From assembly GCF_034263275.1 (NCBI RefSeq), contig NZ_CP139559.1, forward strand, positions 3,782,001 through 3,846,000: DNA of 64,000 nucleotides, in the 5' to 3' direction. Position numbers and translations under genes: made by a program. Of this stretch, positions 45,666-52,156 are shown one piece after another. Position 1 is the first letter of the stretch, and every line of letters starts with the position of its first letter. Source of the stretch: Mucilaginibacter sp. cycad4. GTDB taxonomy: Bacteria; Bacteroidota; Bacteroidia; Sphingobacteriales; Sphingobacteriaceae. The notes under the pieces are model-generated. The model ran no database searches, was not told the origin of the DNA, and saw only the letters and a program-made list of their open reading frames with translations.

Positions 45666-46042
45666 GATAATTAAAATTGTTTTAATTTTTAATGCCGATA
45701 CAGGTACAAAAAGCATGGCAATGGCCTCAGCAGGCATGATTTGCCCGGCTCATAAACCTAATTATAGCTGTAAAGAATTGATTAGGGGGATAGTATCTAT
45801 TAATGCCATTGCAAGCTGCAGCATGCCTGGGCATTAATACCATACATGCTGTAAGAAATTAACAGCAACAATGCATGCTTTGCATACTTGAATAGAATTT
45901 ACACGTTGATTGTGCTAATGAAACCGAAGCATTTTTGTGTAAGGGGGTAGTTTTTGTTTTCATAAAAACGGGTATTAAATAAGTGCAGATAGATAGATTT
46001 TTGATTTAATGGCTGTTCACAGGGCTGCTATCAGTAGCTTTT
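45666..46042. other. untranslated region ahead of susC with inverted repeats
   Basis: 377 bases with no gene. ATTAATGCC (45799) and its complement (ending 45838) form a 9-bp inverted repeat. A second 7-bp pair, CAGCATG / CATGCTG, overlaps it. No promoter box is clear. Confidence 0.5.
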
Positions 46043-46612
46043 TTAGTTAACAGATGCTATTTTATTGTTCACCAAAGCATCAACCGCTTTTAACATGGAT
46101 GCAAATTCCTGTTTATCATATAAACGGGTGAGATAAACTATTTTTCCATCACGGTTGATAACCACGTTGCGGGTAACGCCGCTCTTTTTGTTAGCATATC
46201 GGCCGAAGATCTCAGCACCCGGATCCAGTGCCAGCGGATAACTGATATTCATAGCCTGGTGGAAACCCTTCACTTTTTCAAGCGGCTCATCGCGGTCAAC
46301 GCCGATTAAAACCAGGCCTTTATCTTTATAAGCCTGCCAGATCTCTTTTTCCAAATGAGGCATTTCCTCGCGGCATACGCTGCACCAGCTTGCGGTAAAC
46401 TGCAGGATAACCACTTTGCCCCGCAATTGCTTTAATGATGTTTTAGTACCGTCGTTGAGTACAAGGTCGAAATCTGCCGGAGCAACGTCGCCCGTTTTTA
46501 CGATATAACCGCGGTCGACCGCAGCAGGGTCGGCGGCAGTTTTTGTTTGCGCGGCAGCCAGCAATGTAGTTATTGAAAGTGAGCAGGTAAAAAGTAAATG
46601 TTTAATGTTCAT
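46043..46612 (-). CDS. TlpA-like periplasmic thioredoxin-fold protein
   Basis: 189 residues with signal peptide ending in AAAQ. The redoxin domain spans about 40-185, and the redox-active pair is C77-x-x-C80 in TASWCSVCREEMPH. Such proteins reduce or exchange disulfides in the periplasm. The short DxxxLVGVD-type strand (GLVLIGVDRDEP) and a cis-proline region (KSGVTRNVVINRDG) are present. It is preceded on the same strand by a SAM-I riboswitch, which is unexpected for this family, and followed by the enzyme-less susCD pair. Confidence 0.9.
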   Translation of the reverse strand: MNIKHLLFTCSLSITTLLAAAQTKTAADPAAVDRGYIVKTGDVAPADFDLVLNDGTKTSLKQLRGKVVILQFTASWCSVCREEMPHLEKEIWQAYKDKGLVLIGVDRDEPLEKVKGFHQAMNISYPLALDPGAEIFGRYANKKSGVTRNVVINRDGKIVYLTRLYDKQEFASMLKAVDALVNNKIASVN

Positions 46613-46632
46613 TGCTATACATGTTAAACCGT

Positions 46633-46652
46633 AATATCATCCCGGTGATATT
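46633..46652 (-). promoter_or_regulatory. hairpin just before the thioredoxin start
   Basis: AATATCA / TGATATT stem (7 bp) with a 6-base loop, 20 bases ahead of the ATG at 46612. It could take part in translational control by the upstream riboswitch; this is inference. Confidence 0.4.
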
Positions 46653-46734
46653 TCAATAGTTTATTAACAAGAAAATTGAAGAGAGAAAGGAAGTATACAG
46701 CGCCCTGCACTATGCAAGGCAATAGCGTATTACA

Positions 46735-46846
46735 TTATCTTTTCCACCCTATTTTGGGCAGACAGGAATTAGCACCTTTATAACAATGGGCTTACAGGTT
46801 GCTAAGACATCACAGGGCCTTTCCCTCAGTCTTTCTTGATAATAAA
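46735..46846 (-). ncRNA. SAM-I (S-box) riboswitch
   Basis: Read on the minus strand, the region holds the conserved SAM-I pieces in order: TTATCAAGAAAG (P1 and P2 start), GAGGGAAAGGCCCTGTGATG, CTTAGCAACC, AAGGTGCTAATTCCTG, and GGAAAAGATAA closing P1. It binds S-adenosylmethionine. The next gene on the strand, 120 bases on, encodes the TlpA-like thioredoxin; the gene behind it, nagB-like, ends 167 bases upstream. No T-rich terminator follows, so regulation may act on translation. Confidence 0.92.
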
Positions 46847-46872
46847 ATATTCAAAGAACCGTTTTGATGATG

Positions 46873-46880
46873 CAAATATA
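46873..46880 (-). promoter_or_regulatory. -7 box of the riboswitch transcript
   Basis: TATATTTG on the minus strand matches the -7 consensus exactly and lies about 27 bases before the riboswitch P1 stem, the expected arrangement for a short leader. No clear -33 match. Confidence 0.55.
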
Positions 46881-47012
46881 TACAAATACTACTAAAACCA
46901 TAGACTTTATATAATTATTGCAATAAAATGAAATAATCAACTGTTAAGTTCAAAGTTATAAGTCAGGTTTTTCTTTTAGATACTTTGACTTATGGCTAAA
47001 GACTCAGAACTG

Positions 47013-47774
47013 CTAAATCCGGCTAAAACTATCGGCATCAACAAAAAGGATAGCGTTATGATGTGTTTTTAAGATGGTGGAGGGATAACGCTCTGAAACG
47101 GGCTCATGCAGGGTATATTTTACCGCCTCCGCTTTATTAGCGCCGGGCACCATGCAAAAAATATCGGCAGCAGCCACCAGGGCGGGGATAGTTAGTGTAA
47201 GCGCGTATTCGGGTACAGTATCTAACGTTTCAAAACAACCGTCATTAACCTGCTGTTGCCTGCAGGCATGATCCAGTTGCACTCTTTTTACCATTTCCGG
47301 GTCATGGAAGTTTGCCATATGCGGATCATTAAAGGCTATATGGGTGTTCTCCCCTATCCCCATGCATACAATATCAACCGGGTTATTTTTCAGCAGCAGG
47401 GCATAGCGTTCACATTCGGCTTTATAGTTTGCGGCATTGCCATCGATATAGTTAACTGAGGCAAATGGCACCCGCTCAAAAAGCATCCGTTTAAGAAAAC
47501 TGCTGAACAATTGAGGAGCAGCACGAGGTAAACCGAGGTACTCATCCATATGAAAAGCATTTATTTTTTGCCATTCAATGTCGCCGTCGCTCACCAAAGC
47601 ATCCAGAAATTCATTTTGCGACGGAGCTGCCGCGAAAATCATATTGATTACAGGTTTAGTAAGCAGCAGCTGTTTAATTTTCCCGCTTACCATTTTGGCT
47701 GCTGTTTGGCCAAGAGAGGCCCGGTTTTTCAACACGATCACTTCGAGCTTTTCTGCCTTTATTTTCTTTAACAT
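47013..47774 (-). CDS. nagB: NagB-like glucosamine-6-phosphate deaminase/isomerase family protein
   Basis: 253 residues of the NagB/SOL fold. It would convert glucosamine-6-phosphate to fructose-6-phosphate and ammonia. The N-terminal phosphate loop reads FAAAPSQNEFLDAL, FHMDEYLGLP contains the conserved Asp pair region, and the catalytic block is GIGENTHIAFNDP with H145. Compared with E. coli NagB (D141, H143, E148) the equivalents are N143, H145 and D150, and Thr replaces the usual Gly before His. It lies 18 bases after nagA, so the pair should serve amino-sugar use; a sugar-phosphate isomerase with another substrate cannot be ruled out. Confidence 0.75.
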   Translation of the reverse strand: MLKKIKAEKLEVIVLKNRASLGQTAAKMVSGKIKQLLLTKPVINMIFAAAPSQNEFLDALVSDGDIEWQKINAFHMDEYLGLPRAAPQLFSSFLKRMLFERVPFASVNYIDGNAANYKAECERYALLLKNNPVDIVCMGIGENTHIAFNDPHMANFHDPEMVKRVQLDHACRQQQVNDGCFETLDTVPEYALTLTIPALVAAADIFCMVPGANKAEAVKYTLHEPVSERYPSTILKTHHNAILFVDADSFSRI

Positions 47775-47792
47775 GGAAGTATCATCAACTGT

Positions 47793-48980
47793 TTAAATGG
47801 AATAAACAATTTTACCGCCGATGATGGTTTTATGCAGGTTGATTTCATCATCAAAAATCACAAGGTCGGCATCTTTCCCAACAGCTATTGATCCTTTGGT
47901 TTCATCAGCCCGCATAATTTTAGCCGGGGTTAGGGTCATCATTTTCACGGCATCAATTACCGGTACATCGGCAAGTGTGATCATGTTTTTAACCAGTTGA
48001 ATGGTAGTCGCGACGCTTCCGGCAAAGGCGCTTCTGTCGGGCAGTTTTGCCACATTATCTTCAACTATTACTTTCAGGCCATTACGGAGATCGCCTAAAA
48101 TACTTTCGCCGGGCGGCATTCCGGCGGCGCGCATGGCATCCGTTATCAGGGCAATCTTTTCCGGTCCCTTGATCTTATAAACAAGCTTAAGCAAGGCCGG
48201 GGGCAGGTGCCTTCCGTCGGCAATTATTTCTACCGTCATGTCCTCCAGTAAATAACCGCTTTCAATAACGCCTGCATACCTGTAAGCATTGCGCCGGGTT
48301 ACGCCCGACATGCATGAGTAAAAGTGGGTGATATGCGTATATCCGTTTTCATAGGCTTCAAGTACTTCTTCGTAAATGGCGTTGGTATGCGCTATGGATG
48401 GCAAGATCCCTTTTGATTTCAGGAAACGTCCAAATTCAACGGCGCCTTTTAACTCGGGGGCGGCGCTCCATCGTTTTACAATGGATGAATGACGTAAAAT
48501 TTCATGGTATTCCTGCGGATCAGGTAACCGGATAAAGCGGGGATCCTGTGCACCGCGCTGCTCCAAAGCAAAGTAAGGTCCCTCAATGTGCATCCCTAAA
48601 AACTGTGCCCCATCTTTGTTCAATGGCACCGATTCTTCATACAGGCTTAGGGTTTTGAGTAAAGCACCCTGCTCACAGCTTAGTGTTGTTGGTGTAAAGG
48701 CCGTTGTACCATGGCTGGCGTGCAGCTTTGCAATTTCAAGATAGGCCTCAACAGTATTATCCATAAAATCATGCCCCCCGCCGCCATGTACATGAATATC
48801 AATAAAGCCGGGCGACAGGTATTTACCACCCGCATCAATTACCGTTTCGCCGGCACTATCAATATTACCTTCAGCAATAGCGATGATTTTACCGTTTCGG
48901 GCCAGTAACGCACCGTTTCTGATGATCCGTGTTGGCGTGATGATTTTTGCATTGATGATTTTTAAACCCGGAGAGTCCAT
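47793..48980 (-). CDS. nagA: N-acetylglucosamine-6-phosphate deacetylase
   Basis: 395 residues from ATG 48980 (MDSPGLKIINAKIITPTRII); a 16-codon extension upstream overlaps a palindromic operator-like site and was rejected. Amidohydrolase fold with metal-binding GFIDIHVHGGGGHDFMD, GMHIEGPYF (metal Glu), SIAHTNA, HITHFYSCMSG and the catalytic Asp in ALITDAMRAAG. It removes the acetyl group from GlcNAc-6-P in the cytoplasm. Operon with nagB-like; functionally it could receive GlcNAc freed by the GH89 enzyme encoded 8-10 kb away. Confidence 0.93.
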   Translation of the reverse strand: MDSPGLKIINAKIITPTRIIRNGALLARNGKIIAIAEGNIDSAGETVIDAGGKYLSPGFIDIHVHGGGGHDFMDNTVEAYLEIAKLHASHGTTAFTPTTLSCEQGALLKTLSLYEESVPLNKDGAQFLGMHIEGPYFALEQRGAQDPRFIRLPDPQEYHEILRHSSIVKRWSAAPELKGAVEFGRFLKSKGILPSIAHTNAIYEEVLEAYENGYTHITHFYSCMSGVTRRNAYRYAGVIESGYLLEDMTVEIIADGRHLPPALLKLVYKIKGPEKIALITDAMRAAGMPPGESILGDLRNGLKVIVEDNVAKLPDRSAFAGSVATTIQLVKNMITLADVPVIDAVKMMTLTPAKIMRADETKGSIAVGKDADLVIFDDEINLHKTIIGGKIVYSI

Positions 48981-49016
48981 TTGATGATACTTATATGTTA
49001 CATTCCAAATCATTAC

Positions 49017-49028
49017 GTGTACGTACAC
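49017..49028. promoter_or_regulatory. palindromic operator-like site upstream of nagA
   Basis: GTGTACGTACAC is a perfect 12-bp palindrome with a central CG, as in LacI-family operators, 37 bases ahead of the nagA ATG. The regulator is not in the window. Confidence 0.45.
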
Positions 49029-49177
49029 ATAAACAATTATAGCACTTTTTATGTCTATTTCAAAACAATAAATCGCGCTTCCATTTATTTACCGGGGGAC
49101 TTTGAAACATTGCGTGAATGAAATGGAGTTTAAAACAATTCGATTTGTTTTGCTAAATCTTCTCCCGAAAAATTTCT

Positions 49178-49243
49178 ACACGAATCTTAAATTAACACCT
49201 ATTCAAAATTCGTGTAATTCGATTAATACGTAAAAATTCGTGT
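49178..49243. repeat. short dispersed repeat around ATTCGTGT
   Basis: AAAATTCGTGT occurs at 49205 and 49233 and the inverse ACACGAAT at 49178. It resembles a degraded intergenic repeat of the type common in Bacteroidota. Confidence 0.45.
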
Positions 49244-49333
49244 GGGAATTTTTACCTTATCGTTTTTTAATCGCCATATGATTTCAAAACGATTTCCATT
49301 ATAATATCAGGCCTTATTATCCTATAAAAAACA

Positions 49334-49365
49334 AAAAGCCCCTAACGCTCGCCGCAGGGACTTTT
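49334..49365 (-). terminator. terminator of the PEP mutase-family gene
   Basis: Stem AAAAGCCCCT / AGGGACTTTT with one mismatch and a 12-base loop; poly-T on the minus strand. About 100 bases after the gene's stop. Confidence 0.6.
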
Positions 49366-49467
49366 AACCTAAACTTATTTGTAGATTTATAACTACATCC
49401 ACAATAACTTCAAGTCTCGCAAAAAAGTTTTCATCTCCTTACAACCTATAGTTGAGATTTATCGGCT

Positions 49468-50244
49468 TCAATTAAAGAGACTTGCAAAACTATTTTCGGC
49501 AGTTATCTTTTCAATTGAGGTTTCCAATGCTTTGTAAATGTTCATATTCAAAAAAGGGCCTGCACTAATCCTTTTAACACCAGCATCCTGTAATGCCTTA
49601 AAATCCGGAAGCCCCGGTATGCACATTACATTAACAGGGAGGCGGGATAACGCAGTTATTTTTTCAATATCAGCTATTTGGGTAATACAAGGAAAAAACA
49701 AACCGTGTACACCTGTATCCTGGTAAAGTTTAGTCCGGGCTAAAGCATCCTCCAGCGCATTTGGTAAACCAAGCAGGAAGGAATCGGCCCGCACATTTAT
49801 AAATACTTCTACCCCGGCAGCAGTTAATAATGAGGTGATCTGTTTAAGTTTCGCGGCAAAATTATTAGCATCAACAATGCTTCGTTTACCATCTGTTACT
49901 ATCGAATCTTCTATGTTGATACCTGCTACTCCAATATTATTTAGCTTCGTTATGTTATTACAGATTTCTTCCGGTGTATCGGCACAGCCGGCTTCAAGAT
50001 CAACTGTTAACATGGCCGATGTTGTCGCCGCTATCCGTTTGATAACAAAAAGATAGTCCTCAAAACTCATTTCTTCACCATCTGCAAAACCCAGAGAGCT
50101 GGCTACAGCTGCGCTTGATGTGCCGATTGCCGCAAAGTTCAACTTATCATAAACCTGTGCGCTTTGTGCATTCCATACATTGCCGATCTGCACAGCTTCT
50201 GCTTTATGGTGCAAGGCTAAAAATTCATTAAATCTATTTTTCAT
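49468..50244 (-). CDS. isocitrate lyase/PEP mutase superfamily protein
   Basis: 258 residues of the PEP_mutase type: GNVWNAQSAQVYDKLNFAAI at the start, LTVDLEAGCADTPEE (metal-binding Asp/Glu), GINIEDS and VFINVRADSFLLG. The KKCGH motif of true isocitrate lyase is absent, so C-C bond enzymes of the methylisocitrate lyase/oxaloacetase-like or uncharacterised branch are more likely. The substrate is unknown. It is controlled by one of three matching promoters (see 50267-50310) shared with the NTF2-like and AraC genes, so the three act together. Confidence 0.82.
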   Translation of the reverse strand: MKNRFNEFLALHHKAEAVQIGNVWNAQSAQVYDKLNFAAIGTSSAAVASSLGFADGEEMSFEDYLFVIKRIAATTSAMLTVDLEAGCADTPEEICNNITKLNNIGVAGINIEDSIVTDGKRSIVDANNFAAKLKQITSLLTAAGVEVFINVRADSFLLGLPNALEDALARTKLYQDTGVHGLFFPCITQIADIEKITALSRLPVNVMCIPGLPDFKALQDAGVKRISAGPFLNMNIYKALETSIEKITAENSFASLFN

Positions 50245-50266
50245 GTTCTTGTTTTTATTTTATGCT

Positions 50267-50310
50267 CAAAAGTAGCACTACGGTTTTGTCTAAAATTGTA
50301 TAAAACGGAA
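50267..50310 (-). promoter_or_regulatory. AraC-type activated promoter, PEP mutase-family gene
   Basis: -7 box TACTTTTG (50267-50274, exact consensus) with the 18-mer TTCCGTTTTATACAATTT (50293-50310, minus strand) 18 bases upstream, in place of a -33 element. The same arrangement is found at 51093 and 51963. Confidence 0.8.
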
Positions 50311-50638
50311 GAGATTAAGGCGAAACAAAAGAGGTTGTATCATAAATCAAATTGACCACCTCTGGTGTTGTGTTACCTATGAATTGAAATTTAGCCGCTA
50401 ATATTTATACAAAAAGGGGGTTAACATATTTTTAGTATAAAAACACTCAATTAACTGATTATTAACTACATAAGTAAATGTTAACCCTGAATTGTGTTAA
50501 CCCTGTTAACCCTCCTGACCCGTCCGGAAATAGCTATACAGATTTGTGAGTAAATCCTATTTAACTATGCAAGCTTTGTCAGTAGAGTTAACCTAAAACT
50601 ATATATATCGCTTAAGTATCTGAATAAGTCAAAAAAAA

Positions 50639-50665
50639 GGCCGTATCACGATTTATGATACAGCC
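50639..50665 (-). terminator. terminator of the NTF2-like gene
   Basis: Stem GGCTGTATCA / TGATACGGCC with one mismatch and a 7-base loop, followed by TTTTTTTT on the minus strand. Confidence 0.88.
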
Positions 50666-50689
50666 TCGTTTTGTTTAAGATGGAGAAAA

Positions 50690-51070
50690 TCAGGCTACGA
50701 GATTAGCTTCAGCCCCGAAAGCATGATCGATGACAATTTTCCAGCTGCCATCGGGTTGTTGCTTCATCAACTCTATCCCTTTTGCAGCGACTTGTGTTTT
50801 GCCATTGTCCGTAACGCTCCACTCCGACCGGCCTACAGCCACATCGCCCGATTGCAGGCAATAAACGGTTTTGATCTCCATCACTCCCGGCACCGCACAG
50901 ATGCTTTTAACAGCTTCCTCAAATTGGGCCCTGCCTGATACTTCTTTTCCCGGTTCGGGGAAAATGATGCCGTTGGCATCATACACATTCATAACTACAT
51001 TTACATCTTTGGTGTTAAAAGCTGCCGCAAGTACTGCGTGCACTTCCTGTGGTGTTTTTGCTGATTTCAT
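50690..51070 (-). CDS. SnoaL/NTF2-like fold protein (SgcJ/EcaC-like)
   Basis: 126 residues, cone-shaped NTF2-like fold. Conserved features: VHAVLAAAFNTKDVNVVMNVYD helix pair, GIIFPEPGKEVSGRAQFEEA, and WSVTDNGKTQVAAKGIELMKQQPDGSWKIVIDHA, which is the family core. Members are small-molecule isomerases, hydrolases or have unknown role; no catalytic residue set is clear. Its promoter matches those of the PEP mutase-family and AraC genes. Confidence 0.82.
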   Translation of the reverse strand: MKSAKTPQEVHAVLAAAFNTKDVNVVMNVYDANGIIFPEPGKEVSGRAQFEEAVKSICAVPGVMEIKTVYCLQSGDVAVGRSEWSVTDNGKTQVAAKGIELMKQQPDGSWKIVIDHAFGAEANLVA

Positions 51071-51092
51071 TTTGTTATTTTTTTATTAACAG

Positions 51093-51136
51093 CAAAACTA
51101 TGTGGCTTAAACAGCCAAAAATTGTATAAAACGGAA
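51093..51136 (-). promoter_or_regulatory. AraC-type activated promoter, NTF2-like gene
   Basis: -7 box TAGTTTTG (51093-51100) and the 18-mer TTCCGTTTTATACAATTT (51119-51136) 18 bases upstream; the 18-mer is identical to the one at 50293. Confidence 0.8.
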
Positions 51137-51141
51137 GCGTA

Positions 51142-51957
51142 TTAGCCGCCTGCCAATACCTGGTTTATTGGCGATGCCTGAGCAGCAAAGGCATTGGGCG
51201 TAAAACCCGTAAAAAGTTTAAATTCCTTTATAAAATGGGCCTGGTCAAAATAACCTGCGCTATACGCTACGTTGGTCAGTTTTTCTTCGCTGGAGCTTAC
51301 CAGGTTAAGGCTATGCTGAAAGCGGTTTATTTTATAAAATAATTTTGGCGGCAAACCGGTGCACTGCGAAAAAAGGGTATTCAGGTGCCTTGCGGAAATA
51401 TTATATCGGTTTGAAATGGACAAGATATTATCGTCGCTGTAGTTCTTTTTAAGATTGCTTACAATATCCCCTATGAATTTGATCTTCGAATGCTTTTTTT
51501 CAGATACAGACAAACGGCTCCATAAATAATCTTCAATCATGGCCACCTTGGTATTCAGATCGACTGTCTCCAATAATTTTAAATAAAGCGTTCTTAATTT
51601 AGGGCCGAATACATGCGTGGCATCAACAATTTCATTATTAAATTCTGATACGTTTTCGTCAAAAAAATAAGCTGCCGAATGCGGGTAAAAGCGGAAGCCC
51701 AACATTGTATTTCTCCCTACCGACTGTATAGCCAATGGCTTAGTGATCTGGCCCCAAAGCTCGATAGGGGGCGTAGTGTAAAACACATCGCCTTTTTTTG
51801 ATTTCCAGTTTCCGGTACCCAGGTTAAAGATCACTTCCATTGTTCCGCTCGGGAACACGATATCATCATAGCTTCTGTCCGAATCGGATTCGTACAGGTA
51901 GAAGCACTTGATATAAGGCTGCAGCTTTGGGCCCGGAAGGATTTCTTTGAAAACCAT
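51142..51957 (-). CDS. AraC family transcriptional regulator
   Basis: 271 residues from ATG 51957 (MVFKEILPGPKLQPYIKCFY); a 32-codon longer frame reads through the promoter and is rejected. The N-terminal DUF6597-like domain (VFPSGTMEVIFNLG) precedes a C-terminal AraC HTH (ISARHLNTLFSQCTGLPPKLFYKINRF and VAYSAGYFDQAHFIKEFK). The promoter carries the same motif as the two downstream genes, which argues for autoregulation and a three-gene regulon. Confidence 0.9.
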   Translation of the reverse strand: MVFKEILPGPKLQPYIKCFYLYESDSDRSYDDIVFPSGTMEVIFNLGTGNWKSKKGDVFYTTPPIELWGQITKPLAIQSVGRNTMLGFRFYPHSAAYFFDENVSEFNNEIVDATHVFGPKLRTLYLKLLETVDLNTKVAMIEDYLWSRLSVSEKKHSKIKFIGDIVSNLKKNYSDDNILSISNRYNISARHLNTLFSQCTGLPPKLFYKINRFQHSLNLVSSSEEKLTNVAYSAGYFDQAHFIKEFKLFTGFTPNAFAAQASPINQVLAGG

Positions 51958-51962
51958 TACTA

Positions 51963-52006
51963 CAAATATAGGGTACAACGAAGTCCCCCAATTGTAAAAA
52001 ACGGAA
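51963..52006 (-). promoter_or_regulatory. AraC-type promoter, regulator gene
   Basis: -7 box TATATTTG (51963-51970) with TTCCGTTTTTTACAATTG (51989-52006) 18 bases upstream; 16 of 18 bases equal the sites at 50293 and 51119. Confidence 0.78.
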
Positions 52007-52017
52007 CAAATTATATA

Positions 52018-52052
52018 AAAGCTAAAAGCAGAAGGCATAAAGCCTAAAGCCA
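52018..52052. repeat. degenerate 7-bp-period repeat, copy C
   Basis: Five heptads AAAGCTA, AAAGCAG, AAGGCAT, AAAGCCT, AAAGCCA, upstream of the AraC promoter. Same order of unit types as the copy at 9743. Confidence 0.65.
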
Positions 52053-52094
52053 ATATTGTCCTGTCCTGAAATTAGTTTGGATAGATTTATAAAC

Positions 52095-52131
52095 AAAAAA
52101 GCCATGCGAACTATCAGTATGTTCACATGGC
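52095..52131 (-). terminator. terminator after the double GH43 gene
   Basis: Stem GCCATGTGAAC / GTTCGCATGGC with one mismatch and a 9-base loop, followed by TTTTTT on the minus strand, 26 bases after the stop. Confidence 0.85.
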
Positions 52132-52156
52132 AGCTATACTATCCAATAACCTATGT

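Larger units (their letters stand above)
48981..49467. other. intergenic region upstream of nagA
   Basis: 487 bases. Holds a perfect palindrome (49017-49028), a small repeat family around ATTCGTGT (49178-49243) and the terminator of the neighbouring gene (49334-49365). No gene found. Confidence 0.6.
50245..50689. other. intergenic region between the PEP mutase-family and NTF2-like genes
   Basis: 445 bases. Holds the promoter described at 50267-50310, three copies of GTTAACCCT (50480, 50496, 50505) and the NTF2 gene terminator. No gene found. Confidence 0.6.

Noticed and set aside
49468..50244. Calling the gene isocitrate lyase (aceA)
   Set aside because: It has only 258 residues and lacks the KKCGH catalytic motif.
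50480..50513. Three GTTAACCCT repeats as a CRISPR or iteron array
   Set aside because: Too short and unevenly spaced, with no cas or rep gene near; kept only as a note in the intergenic entry.
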